From JAJRWS01 sp039831705 (lineage in GTDB: Bacteria > Planctomycetota > Planctomycetia > Pirellulales > Lacipirellulaceae): a stretch of DNA of 13,276 bases. The stretch is taken from contig JBDOMT010000063.1 in NCBI GenBank assembly GCA_039831705.1, forward strand, positions 1-13,276, written 5' to 3'. The position numbers and the translations under genes are program-made. The notes below the pieces were generated by a model. It was not told the origin of the DNA. It worked only from the letters and a program-made list of their open reading frames with translations, and made no database searches. Below are positions 1-7,335 of the stretch, piece after piece (within the stretch, counting starts at the first letter, position 1; every line of letters starts with the position of its first letter).

Positions 1-68
1 GAAGCGCCAGCGAGTGAGTCCACGGCAACCCTATCTGACCCACTCGCTGGCGCTTCGTGCTTGTATTT
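1..68. repeat. REP-like imperfect palindrome, copy 1 (cut by window edge)
   Basis: Positions 1-20 and 37-56 are inverted repeats of each other over 20 bases with one mismatch (position 17), around a 16-base loop. Positions 38-68 are identical over 31 bases to 150-180 of copy 2, so the 3' arm and its T-rich flank are the conserved part. The left end may continue outside the window. It could serve as a bidirectional terminator for an upstream gene, but recurrence of the same arm 112 bases later fits a dispersed palindromic repeat better. No transposase is adjacent. Confidence 0.7.
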
Positions 69-114
69 TAAAAAAGCGCACCATGACATTAGAAAGGTCG
101 AATAAACCCATACT

Positions 115-180
115 AGCACGCAGCGCGAGCAAGTGGGTCACGCACAATTACCCACTCGCTGGCGCTTCGTGCTTGTATTT
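115..180. repeat. REP-like imperfect palindrome, copy 2
   Basis: Positions 115-138 and 150-173 form a 24-base inverted repeat with three mismatches and an 11-base loop, followed by a T-rich flank to 180. Bases 150-180 match 38-68 exactly, whereas the 5' arms of the two copies differ more, so the 3' arm is conserved preferentially. Same orientation as copy 1. A spurious ORF runs across both copies and is not a gene. Confidence 0.7.
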
Positions 181-370
181 AGGGATTTCGGTCTGTCAAT
201 CGATTCAGTCAGGATAACCACCATTTTTCCAACGCCTTGCCCGGACGGGCCTTCCGATAATACCGGCATGGTTTACCAATCTCACGCATGCTGTTAGCGC
301 AGGCCGACTTTAGAAGCTAGTCTCCACTACCATGACAAACTCCCCAACCTGAGAGGCGGAAAGTCCCAGC
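181..370. other. Intergenic region upstream of sthA, no gene recognised
   Basis: Together with the repeats this makes a 370-base gene-free left end. It presumably contains the sthA promoter. A GATAAT at 256-261 could be a -10 element, but no -35 lies at proper spacing, so I do not call one. On the - strand 209-289 encodes a short basic 26-residue ORF without a ribosome binding site, which I regard as chance. Confidence 0.5.
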
Positions 371-1816
371 ATGAAACATTTTGATTGTATTGTGATCGGC
401 ACCGGCCCCGCAGGTCAAAAGGGGGCCATTCAGGCGGCCAAACTCGGAAAAAGTGTGGCCATTATCGAAAAAAATCGTGTCCTGGGTGGAGCTCAGATCA
501 ATACGGGAACCATCCCTTCGAAAGCGCTACGCGAAGCAGTCCTACACTTGACCGGAGCCAACAAACGGGGCATGTTTGGACAGTCGTATCGGGTGAAAAA
601 GGACATCACCATTGCCGACTTGGTAAGTTTTTCGCAACGAGTCATCCACAATGAGTGGGAAGTCGTTCGCGACCAGTTTGACCGCAACGGAGTAGAATTA
701 ATCTGGGGCACGGCGCGATTCATTGACCCCAATACGATAGTGGTTGAGGGAATCCATGGCGAAGAGCAATTTTCCGCCGACCGCTTTCTGTTGGGTGTCG
801 GCACTCGTCCGGCTCAGCCTGAGTCCGTCCCACTGAACGGTGTGAATATTTTCACCAGTGACGAAGTACTACACATCAATCATCTGCCCAAGTCGATGAT
901 TGTCGTTGGGGGTGGTGTGATTGGCACCGAATACGCATGCATCATGGCAACCTTGGGCGTCCAGGTAACACTCATCGAAGGACAAGACAAGGTACTTGGG
1001 TTTCTCGATCAAGAAATTGCGGACGCCTTCCACTATTTTATGCGCCAAAATGGCATTACCTTGCGTTTGGGTGAGAAGGTCTGTGAAATCAATGAGGTCG
1101 ACGTGCAAAACGGCTCTGTCCATCGCCTGGTGGAAGCCAAACTGGAATCGGGAAAAATTTTACGAGCACAAACCTTGCTCTATGCCGTCGGTCGGCAGGG
1201 CGTTTGCAGCAAGTTGGGTCTGGAGCATGTCGGCATCGATTACGACGACCGCGAACGACTTCAGGTCAACGAACACTATCAAACCAATATTGAACATATT
1301 TATGCGGCTGGCGACGTGATAGGTTTTCCTTCGTTAGCCTCCACCAGTATGGAACAGGGACGGCGGGCAATTTGCCATGCGTTTGATTGCCAGATTGATA
1401 ATTTCAACACTTCCTTGTTCCCTTACGGCATCTATGCGGTGCCTGAGATTTCGATGATTGGCAAAACCGAAGAGGAACTCACCGCCGAGGGGATCCCCTA
1501 TGAATCGGGAGTCGCCAACTACCGCGAAATTGCCCGAGGGCAGTTATTAGGAGACGAGTTGGGCATGCTCAAATTGCTCATTCATCAGGACACGCACAAG
1601 TTGTTGGGTATCCATGTGATCGGCACCGGAGCAACCGAGTTGATACATATTGGCCAGGCGGTAATGGCCCTCGAAGGCAACGCCGAGTTCTTCGTCAATA
1701 ACGTATTCAATTTCCCCACCTTGGCCGAATGCTACCGAGTTGCCGCCTACCACGGACTCAACAAGCTCAATAACGTCTACAGTGGAGTCTGCCAGCCAGT
1801 TGCGGTAAGTTGCTAA
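371..1816 (+). CDS. sthA: Si-specific (soluble) NAD(P)+ transhydrogenase SthA
   Basis: Soluble FAD-dependent transhydrogenase, which moves hydride between NADPH and NAD+ in the cytoplasm to balance the two pools. The 481 residues show the two-dinucleotide-fold disulfide-reductase architecture: FAD motif GTGPAG at 10-15, NAD-binding GGGVIG at 180-185, second FAD motif YAAGDVIG at 311-318, and a dimerisation domain to the end. The site that holds the redox cysteines in lipoamide dehydrogenase reads GGAQINTGTIPSK (39-51), with Q42 and T47 instead of cysteines. The C-terminal His-Glu dyad region reads FNFPTLAE, as in E. coli SthA (FNYPTMAE). These differences separate SthA from lipoamide dehydrogenase, glutathione reductase and mercuric reductase. 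The protein runs about 15 residues past the usual end, with cysteines at 474 and 481. The ATG at 371 has only a loosely placed GGCGGA upstream. It is the sole + strand gene, converging with the amidohydrolase across 16 bases. Confidence 0.9.
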   Translation: MKHFDCIVIGTGPAGQKGAIQAAKLGKSVAIIEKNRVLGGAQINTGTIPSKALREAVLHLTGANKRGMFGQSYRVKKDITIADLVSFSQRVIHNEWEVVRDQFDRNGVELIWGTARFIDPNTIVVEGIHGEEQFSADRFLLGVGTRPAQPESVPLNGVNIFTSDEVLHINHLPKSMIVVGGGVIGTEYACIMATLGVQVTLIEGQDKVLGFLDQEIADAFHYFMRQNGITLRLGEKVCEINEVDVQNGSVHRLVEAKLESGKILRAQTLLYAVGRQGVCSKLGLEHVGIDYDDRERLQVNEHYQTNIEHIYAAGDVIGFPSLASTSMEQGRRAICHAFDCQIDNFNTSLFPYGIYAVPEISMIGKTEEELTAEGIPYESGVANYREIARGQLLGDELGMLKLLIHQDTHKLLGIHVIGTGATELIHIGQAVMALEGNAEFFVNNVFNFPTLAECYRVAAYHGLNKLNNVYSGVCQPVAVSC

Positions 1817-1832
1817 CTAGGAGAACCAGCAA

Positions 1833-2678
1833 CTACCCTAACCCTAGCAAGTGAAAACTGTCTCGATAAATCATTGCTTCGATTTGCTGGGAGTCTAGAC
1901 GAGGCAAATTGGTTCCTTCCAGCATCTGGTTGAGGTTGCGCAGGCCGTCGACCGAGGCGTTAACCGTGGTAAATGGATAGTCGGTTCCAAAAAAGATTTT
2001 ATCCCAGACACCATATTCTTGCACAAGCATTAAACTGTGATACAGCTGGAACGGGCGGTAGTGCAAAGCACTAACATCGGCATAGAGATTCGAGTGTTTG
2101 CGAATCACGGCCACACATTCGCCCTCGTACGGATGGCCCAAATGGGCCAACACGATTCTTACCTCGGGAAAACGAATCGCAACCGCATCGAGGTGCCGCG
2201 GCAATGTGCACTCGATTGGAGCCTGCGAGATGAACGTAGTTCCCGTGTGGAGTAGCACCGGCAGGTTGTGCGCTTGGGCATACGTCCAAAGTGGGTCGAG
2301 CAATTTGTCATCAGGTCGAAAACCGGCGTACATCGACAACAGTTTGATGCCACGCAAGCCAAGACGTTCGTGGCCATCGCGAAGTTCATCTTGCCAGCCA
2401 TCTTGAGTCGGGTCAACTGAAAGGAATCCGACAAGAGTGTCGGTATGTTCGGCGACATAATCTGCCACGTATTGATCGTCAATCCAGAGACCGCTTAAGC
2501 GTGCTTTGCCACCAAAAACAACGGTGCGTACTTCTTCTGAACACTGGGCCCGATAGGCGTCGTATTCAACGGTGAGATCGACTTCGACACCTGCACGCGC
2601 GCGTCGTGCTTGACTACAGAAGTCGTCGGTAAAATGTTGTGGATAAAGCCACGTATGACTGTGGACGTCTAGGATCAT
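1833..2678 (-). CDS. Amidohydrolase-2 family metal-dependent hydrolase
   Basis: Cytoplasmic TIM-barrel hydrolase or decarboxylase of the amidohydrolase-2 (ACMSD-like) family, 281 residues, a normal full length for compact members. Visible metal and catalytic residues: the N-terminal DVHSH (H6, H8), RGIKL with K112, LLHTG (H144), LAHLGHP (H179, H182) and FGTDYP (D233). The C-terminus IEAMIYRDSFHLLGL has the family's usual closing helix. Its start codon overlaps the stop of the DapA-like gene by 4 bases (ATGA, 2675-2678), so the two are translationally coupled and probably act on successive intermediates. The substrate cannot be read from the sequence: family members include lactone hydrolases, ACMSD and o-hydroxybenzoate decarboxylases. 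No signal peptide is seen. Family call is firm, specificity is open. Confidence 0.85.
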   Translation of the reverse strand: MILDVHSHTWLYPQHFTDDFCSQARRARAGVEVDLTVEYDAYRAQCSEEVRTVVFGGKARLSGLWIDDQYVADYVAEHTDTLVGFLSVDPTQDGWQDELRDGHERLGLRGIKLLSMYAGFRPDDKLLDPLWTYAQAHNLPVLLHTGTTFISQAPIECTLPRHLDAVAIRFPEVRIVLAHLGHPYEGECVAVIRKHSNLYADVSALHYRPFQLYHSLMLVQEYGVWDKIFFGTDYPFTTVNASVDGLRNLNQMLEGTNLPRLDSQQIEAMIYRDSFHLLGLG

Positions 2679-3643
2679 TTGGTTTCTTTCAGTGCCGGGG
2701 TTAAGAGGGCCAGGGTTAAGAGGTCAAATAACCGATCCACCTCTCGGCGAGTTTCATCGTCAAGTTGGAAGCCAACCGGATGACGAACGATGGTGTTTTT
2801 AAACAGGCCTTGTCGAACCAGCAGATGCTTTTCAACCGCCAAAAAACCATCCAAACCGGTTTGTAACGCGACCAGCGAACCAATTGGCATCGAGAGTCGG
2901 TCGATCGTCGGTTGATCGTCAACTTCCAAGGCTCGCCATAGCGCTACGATTCCCTCAATCATTTCTGCGCCTGGCATCGTGCCGACAATACCTCGACGGT
3001 AGCTATCAACGAGCGATATTCCACCTGAACCTTCAAACACTCTGGCTCGGGCCCCGGTCGCTTCACGTAGTTCGGTAAGTTTTGGTCCAATCGGCGTTGC
3101 TTCAGGCTTGAACAATACCCGCTGCGGTCCGTAATCGTCGAGCAATGTGGATAATGCGGAGATAGGCATCGGCATGCCCACATAGCCGCTCGCGTCCTGG
3201 ACGATGACGGGAATCTTAACGCATTCAATGATTCGACGGTAATAGGCTAACAGCTCACTCTCAGGGAGGGCAATCGATAGCGGCGGAATTGCCATCACGG
3301 CGGTGGCGCCATTCTGCTCGGCATTGCGTGCCTGGGCAACTGCTACAAATGCACTTTCGGCACCGACACTCACCGTGACACTACCTCGACCGTTACTTGC
3401 CTTGACAACCTGCTGGCACACTTGTTGGCGTTCTCCGTCGTTGAGCCGCAGCCATTCGCTGACCATCGCCAGCACAACGCCATCGGCACCGCACTGGTAG
3501 AGCCAATCGATTTCGCAACTGAGCGTATCGAAGTCAATCGTCTCATTCTCGTGATAGGCCATCTGTAGCACCGGCAAGACTCCGCGCATGACGGCAATCG
3601 TGCTTTCGACAGACTGCGAGGGGTTGGTCGAGGTTGTATTCAT
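2675..3643 (-). CDS. DapA-superfamily class I aldolase/lyase, atypical active site
   Basis: Member of the dihydrodipicolinate synthase/N-acetylneuraminate lyase superfamily, 322 residues (E. coli DapA has about 290). The Schiff-base lysine is most likely K179 in LFKPEAT, aligned with GIKEATG of DapA. The site GTTGES of true DapA aligns with AMVSEW (59-64), so both relay threonines are replaced, though E63 is kept. The Tyr of YNVPSRTG aligns with Q149 in VQDASGYVG, and its Arg with Y154. The proton relay of dihydrodipicolinate synthase is therefore missing, and I infer another aldol cleavage or dehydration of a keto-acid, not lysine synthesis. The FEGSGG (203-208) and GTMPGAE (221-227) motifs also look subfamily-specific. 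The ATG at 3643 follows CGGAGAAAATAGAC, a GGAG at good spacing. First gene of a coupled pair with the amidohydrolase. Confidence 0.8.
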   Translation of the reverse strand: MNTTSTNPSQSVESTIAVMRGVLPVLQMAYHENETIDFDTLSCEIDWLYQCGADGVVLAMVSEWLRLNDGERQQVCQQVVKASNGRGSVTVSVGAESAFVAVAQARNAEQNGATAVMAIPPLSIALPESELLAYYRRIIECVKIPVIVQDASGYVGMPMPISALSTLLDDYGPQRVLFKPEATPIGPKLTELREATGARARVFEGSGGISLVDSYRRGIVGTMPGAEMIEGIVALWRALEVDDQPTIDRLSMPIGSLVALQTGLDGFLAVEKHLLVRQGLFKNTIVRHPVGFQLDDETRREVDRLFDLLTLALLTPALKETK

Positions 3644-3844
3644 GTCTATTTTCTCCGTGAATCAATTCATAGTTACTGGAGCACTTTATTTGGCTCCATG
3701 TTCTGACCTACCCCAGTGACATCGATCAACAATACGAGGCTAGATGCTTGATGTTATCAAGTAAGAACGAGAAATCTACTGCAGAAAATATTTGCGATGT
3801 GAAAATATGCTGGCATACCGTCGCTCTGATCGTACGGGCGACTC
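3644..3844 (-). promoter_or_regulatory. Upstream region of the dapA-like/amidohydrolase unit with two inverted repeats
   Basis: This 201-base gap must carry the promoter of the two-gene unit and the end of the RND transcript. It contains CTTGAT-GTT-ATCAAG at 3747-3761 (6-base arms, 3-base spacer) and TGGAGC-N10-GCTCCA at 3677-3698. On the - strand the first palindrome includes TTGATA (3755-3760), a fair -35 match; 17 bases further is TCGTAT (3732-3737), a poor -10. Either palindrome could be an operator, as expected for a substrate-inducible catabolic operon, but no regulator gene is nearby. No convincing terminator for the RND operon is visible. Confidence 0.3.
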
Positions 3845-6800
3845 TCACTCTGCCTTCAACTGCTGAATCACCCAGGTGCGCATCTCGTAAGTAAGGCTGA
3901 AAAGCATGGGCACGAGAAACAGCGTGAAGCAGGTGGAGACCAACAGACCGGAGAGAACCACCATACCAAGTCCCCGATAGAGTTCGCTGCCAGCGCCTGA
4001 CAGGAACACCAATGGTGACATGCCCAGGACGGTGGTGAGTGTGGTCATGAAAATTGGCCTTACGCGGCCACGGACAGACTGCTCGATGGCGTCATGATGG
4101 TGGAGTTTTTGCTGGCGAATCAAGTGCAAAGCATGGTCGACGATCAAGATCGCATTATTGACCACCGTGCCGATAAGAATAATGAAGCCCAACATCGTTA
4201 GCACATCGAGACGCTGTGGACTGAAAAGTCCCATGAGACGGAGGCCCAAAAATCCACCGACCGATGCCAACGGCACACTGATCATAATGCAAATAGGATA
4301 GAGAAAGGATTCGTACAACGCGGCAATCAACAAGTAAGTGATCACCAGAGCCAGTAGCAAACTACCCGACATGGCTTGTCGCATCTGGGTCAGATCATCG
4401 GCCGTGCCTGCTAATGAAAACTGGTACAATCCGGTCAAATCGCTCCGATTGCGGAGCGGCTCTAGAATAGACTCTTGAATTCGATTACTGGCTGCTTCCA
4501 GTGAAATGCCGGGCCCCGGACGGACACGAATCGTGATGGCCCGCTGCCGATCAATTCGTAAAATCTGCTCCGGACCAGAAGCCAAGGTGACGTCGGCCAC
4601 ATCGGCCAAACGGACCAGATCGCCCGTTGGGGTGACCAATGGCAACTGTTCGATACTTTGGGTGCGCCGACTGTAGCGGTCTTCGCCATGGATCACCAGA
4701 TCGATCTCTTTACCCCGATGCCAGTAAGTGCCCGCATAGGCTCCGTCCACTAATGCGTCGAGGGTATAACCCAGATCGGTCGACTGGATACCACGATGGG
4801 CAGCCTTCTCAGTATTGGGACGCACATGCAACTCGGGGCTGCCCAGGTCGAGACTGGGAACTGGCTGGACAGAGGTGAATGTTGTTTGCTGAGGATACTC
4901 CTGAGATACCTGCGACATGATCTCACGACCTAAGCGGATCAGTTGCTTGAGTTCGGGACCCACAATCTCAATCTCAATCGTCCGTCCACTCGAAAGTCCG
5001 CGCTCGAACAGGCTCGATTGATTGACAAAAGCCAGGGTACCGGGCAAATCGCTGGTGGCACGGATGATTACTGGGACCAACTCGGCCGCACGGGTCGGAT
5101 CGACGGCCCGCGTGCCCAGGAACATGCCACGTGTCCGCACAATCAGAAACACCGACTCAATACAAGGACCATCCAACTGCCTGGCGCCCTCGCTGCCAGG
5201 TCGTACTTGCCAGTAGGGCCTCAGGCGAGTCTCTATTTGTCTGGCCAGTTCGGTCAACTGATCCAAGTTGTAGCCAGGTGGCGGTTGCAGGGATGCAAAC
5301 ACGAGGTTTTTATTGCCTACTGGCAAGTACTCAGCCGCAGGTGCGATCATCCAACTCAAACCAATGGGTAATAGGATGGCCACTAACGTAGCACCAAGAC
5401 GAGGAAAACGGTGGGCCAACCCTGCCAATACGATTCCCAGGCTGATGGCAACCAGAGCCAGCCACCCACCGGTGTGAGGATATTTCCAGGGCCAGAATGA
5501 GAGCCGGTTCCAGGTCCAAGGCAAAAATGTCAGCATGCTCAGTCCCAGCAGGGCGGCGATCCACCAACGCTCCGTTCTGGACAGATTTCCACGGATCAAA
5601 CGAGCACCATGGCTGACGATCCAGTCGGTCGCAGCGCTGCCCCAACGGGCGCTGCGTGAACTTCGCCCGGATTTGGATCTCTCGGCCCTGCCAGTTAGCA
5701 ATCGGCTAGCGGCCGTGGGAATGACCGTCAAGGAAACCAGCAAACTGAGACAGACACCCACTGAGATGGCAATGGCGATGTCTCGGAAAAGTTGGCCAGC
5801 TGCTTCCTGGATAAAAACGACTGGCAAGAACACCGCAACCGTAGTGAGTGTACTTGCCAAAATGGCCCCCCAAACTTCGCTGGCACCCTGTTTTGCAGCA
5901 GTGACGGGATCTTCTCCACGCTGATAGTGAGAAAAAATATTCTCCAGCACCACCACTGCCGCATCGACGACCATACCTATGGCAAAGGACATGCCCGCCA
6001 GACTCACCACATTGATGGATCGTCCAAACAGCCAAAAGACCATACAGGTGCCGATGACACTGATAGGAATTGACAGGGCAACAATAAGCATGGAACGAAC
6101 ATGTCTCAAGAAGGCCAGCAGCACCAGCACCGTAAGCGCACCACCTATCACCAAATTTTGTTTCACCAGCGAAGTTGCCGATTTTATATAGACCGTTTCA
6201 TCGTAGCTTTTGTAGAGATGCAACTTGTGGGCTTTCAGCACTCCCGCGTTGAGCAGTTGGACCTTTTTATTCAAACCTTCCATCACAGTCAGCACGTTAG
6301 CCCCTTGCTCGCGTGCCACACCAAGGAACAGGGTGCGTACTCCACGTTGATGTCCCACGCCGGTCAATTTAGCATGCGAAAGACGGACTTTCGCCACATC
6401 GCGAACGTAGATTGGCCCGCCATCCCGATAAGTCAAAATAACATTGGCAACATCTTCCGGCGCATTGAAACGGCCCAAAATGCGAACCACATTGCGACGT
6501 TTTCCCTCCCAGATATCTCCCGCTGAGGTATTCTTGTTTTCTGCCAGCAAGGCCTGGCGAATGTCATCGATCGACAGCTTGCGTGCGGCCAATCGGGCCG
6601 GATCAACCATCACTCGCATTTCCAGGTTACTGCCACCATAAACGTCGGCATCGGCCACCCCCGCAACCCGTTCTAATTCCGAAGCGATAACATCCTCTGC
6701 AAACAGTCGCATTTTGAGCGGATCGGGATTGCCCGCCAGCAGTTCACGCAGCTTTGGATAGCGATGAGCCGCTTCCTCGAGCGCCACCACATCGATCCGG

Positions 6801-7333
6801 TCTGCGCCAATAAGCGGGTCAAGGAGTGAGTGCAACTCGGGGGCTTCTTGCAAAAATGCTTCAATTTCCTCCGACTGAGGTGGAGCGGGCATCAGGCTGA
6901 ACCAGGCAATGCGTGAACTGTTGGTGCCAACAGTACGAATGACCGGTTCGTCAGCGTCTTCAGGATATTGACGCACCTGGTCGAGTCGATTACCGACTTT
7001 CAATAACGTGGCACTCATGTCGGTGCCCACCTCAAACTCCATTTCGATTTCTGCGCGACTGTCACTGCAGGTAGCCCGAAAATCAAGCATGCCCGAGATG
7101 TTTTGCAGTTGTTCTTCCTGAGGAGTGACGACTTCGCGTTCAATTTCCGCTGGACTGGCTCCCGTCCAAGTGGTGCGAATGCTGATCACGGGCCGATTGA
7201 CTTCAGGAGTCAATTGGACCGGAATTTTCCACAGCGCCAACAAGCCTAAGATCCAAAGGAGAATCACCCCCACGGCCACTTTAACCGGATTACGTATGCA
7301 GAACTCAAAAAAGTGACCCGTGGTGGGGTTCAT
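3845..7333 (-). CDS. RND efflux transporter permease (AcrB/HAE1-like)
   Basis: Inner-membrane, proton-driven RND pump exporting drugs or other amphiphiles through a tripartite complex. 1162 residues, against about 1030-1050 for AcrB. TM1 is near 17-37. The porter and docking part of loop 1 runs to about 385 and includes PVQLTPEVNRP and GVADADVYGG. TM2-6 (about 390-545) contain GMVVDAAVVVLEN, with D457 at the AcrB D407 position but A458 at D408. The second porter loop runs about 668-985. TM8-12 (about 988-1150) contain GTVVNNAILIVD, with N1059 where AcrB has K940. The extra length lies mainly in residues 152-208 and in 588-672, which shows three hydrophobic stretches where AcrB has one helix (TM7). 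A Ser/Arg-rich linker sits at 548-566. The ATG lies 2 bases after the adaptor's stop, with GGGGG upstream. Residues point to HAE1 rather than metal-pump CusA, but the substrate is unknown. No TolC-like partner is in the window. Confidence 0.9.
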   Translation of the reverse strand: MNPTTGHFFEFCIRNPVKVAVGVILLWILGLLALWKIPVQLTPEVNRPVISIRTTWTGASPAEIEREVVTPQEEQLQNISGMLDFRATCSDSRAEIEMEFEVGTDMSATLLKVGNRLDQVRQYPEDADEPVIRTVGTNSSRIAWFSLMPAPPQSEEIEAFLQEAPELHSLLDPLIGADRIDVVALEEAAHRYPKLRELLAGNPDPLKMRLFAEDVIASELERVAGVADADVYGGSNLEMRVMVDPARLAARKLSIDDIRQALLAENKNTSAGDIWEGKRRNVVRILGRFNAPEDVANVILTYRDGGPIYVRDVAKVRLSHAKLTGVGHQRGVRTLFLGVAREQGANVLTVMEGLNKKVQLLNAGVLKAHKLHLYKSYDETVYIKSATSLVKQNLVIGGALTVLVLLAFLRHVRSMLIVALSIPISVIGTCMVFWLFGRSINVVSLAGMSFAIGMVVDAAVVVLENIFSHYQRGEDPVTAAKQGASEVWGAILASTLTTVAVFLPVVFIQEAAGQLFRDIAIAISVGVCLSLLVSLTVIPTAASRLLTGRAERSKSGRSSRSARWGSAATDWIVSHGARLIRGNLSRTERWWIAALLGLSMLTFLPWTWNRLSFWPWKYPHTGGWLALVAISLGIVLAGLAHRFPRLGATLVAILLPIGLSWMIAPAAEYLPVGNKNLVFASLQPPPGYNLDQLTELARQIETRLRPYWQVRPGSEGARQLDGPCIESVFLIVRTRGMFLGTRAVDPTRAAELVPVIIRATSDLPGTLAFVNQSSLFERGLSSGRTIEIEIVGPELKQLIRLGREIMSQVSQEYPQQTTFTSVQPVPSLDLGSPELHVRPNTEKAAHRGIQSTDLGYTLDALVDGAYAGTYWHRGKEIDLVIHGEDRYSRRTQSIEQLPLVTPTGDLVRLADVADVTLASGPEQILRIDRQRAITIRVRPGPGISLEAASNRIQESILEPLRNRSDLTGLYQFSLAGTADDLTQMRQAMSGSLLLALVITYLLIAALYESFLYPICIMISVPLASVGGFLGLRLMGLFSPQRLDVLTMLGFIILIGTVVNNAILIVDHALHLIRQQKLHHHDAIEQSVRGRVRPIFMTTLTTVLGMSPLVFLSGAGSELYRGLGMVVLSGLLVSTCFTLFLVPMLFSLTYEMRTWVIQQLKAE

Positions 7334-7335
7334 TT

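Noticed and set aside
14..217. 67-residue + strand ORF across the left repeats
   Set aside because: It runs through both palindromic repeats, has no ribosome binding site and its sequence is dictated by the hairpin arms.
209..289. 26-residue basic - strand ORF with two adjacent tryptophans
   Set aside because: No Shine-Dalgarno, too short to judge, and it lies in the probable sthA promoter region.
371..1816. Lipoamide dehydrogenase or mercuric reductase
   Set aside because: Both redox cysteines and the C-terminal catalytic histidine are absent, and the GTIPSKALREAV and FNFPTLAE sequences match SthA.
1808..1834. AGTTGCT/AGCAACT inverted repeat between the convergent sthA and amidohydrolase ends, considered as a terminator
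   Set aside because: Seven pairs, AT-containing stem, 13-base loop and no T run on either strand.
2675..3643. Lysine-pathway dihydrodipicolinate synthase (dapA)
   Set aside because: The threonine pair, relay tyrosine and substrate-binding arginine are replaced, and the gene is coupled to an amidohydrolase rather than to lysine genes.
3820..3842. GTCGC/GCGAC hairpin just after the RND pump stop, considered as its terminator
   Set aside because: Only five pairs and no T tract follows.
5706..6526. Several 70-140 residue ORFs antisense or frame-shifted within the RND pump gene
   Set aside because: They are shadows of a continuous, well-conserved reading frame and have no family-like features.
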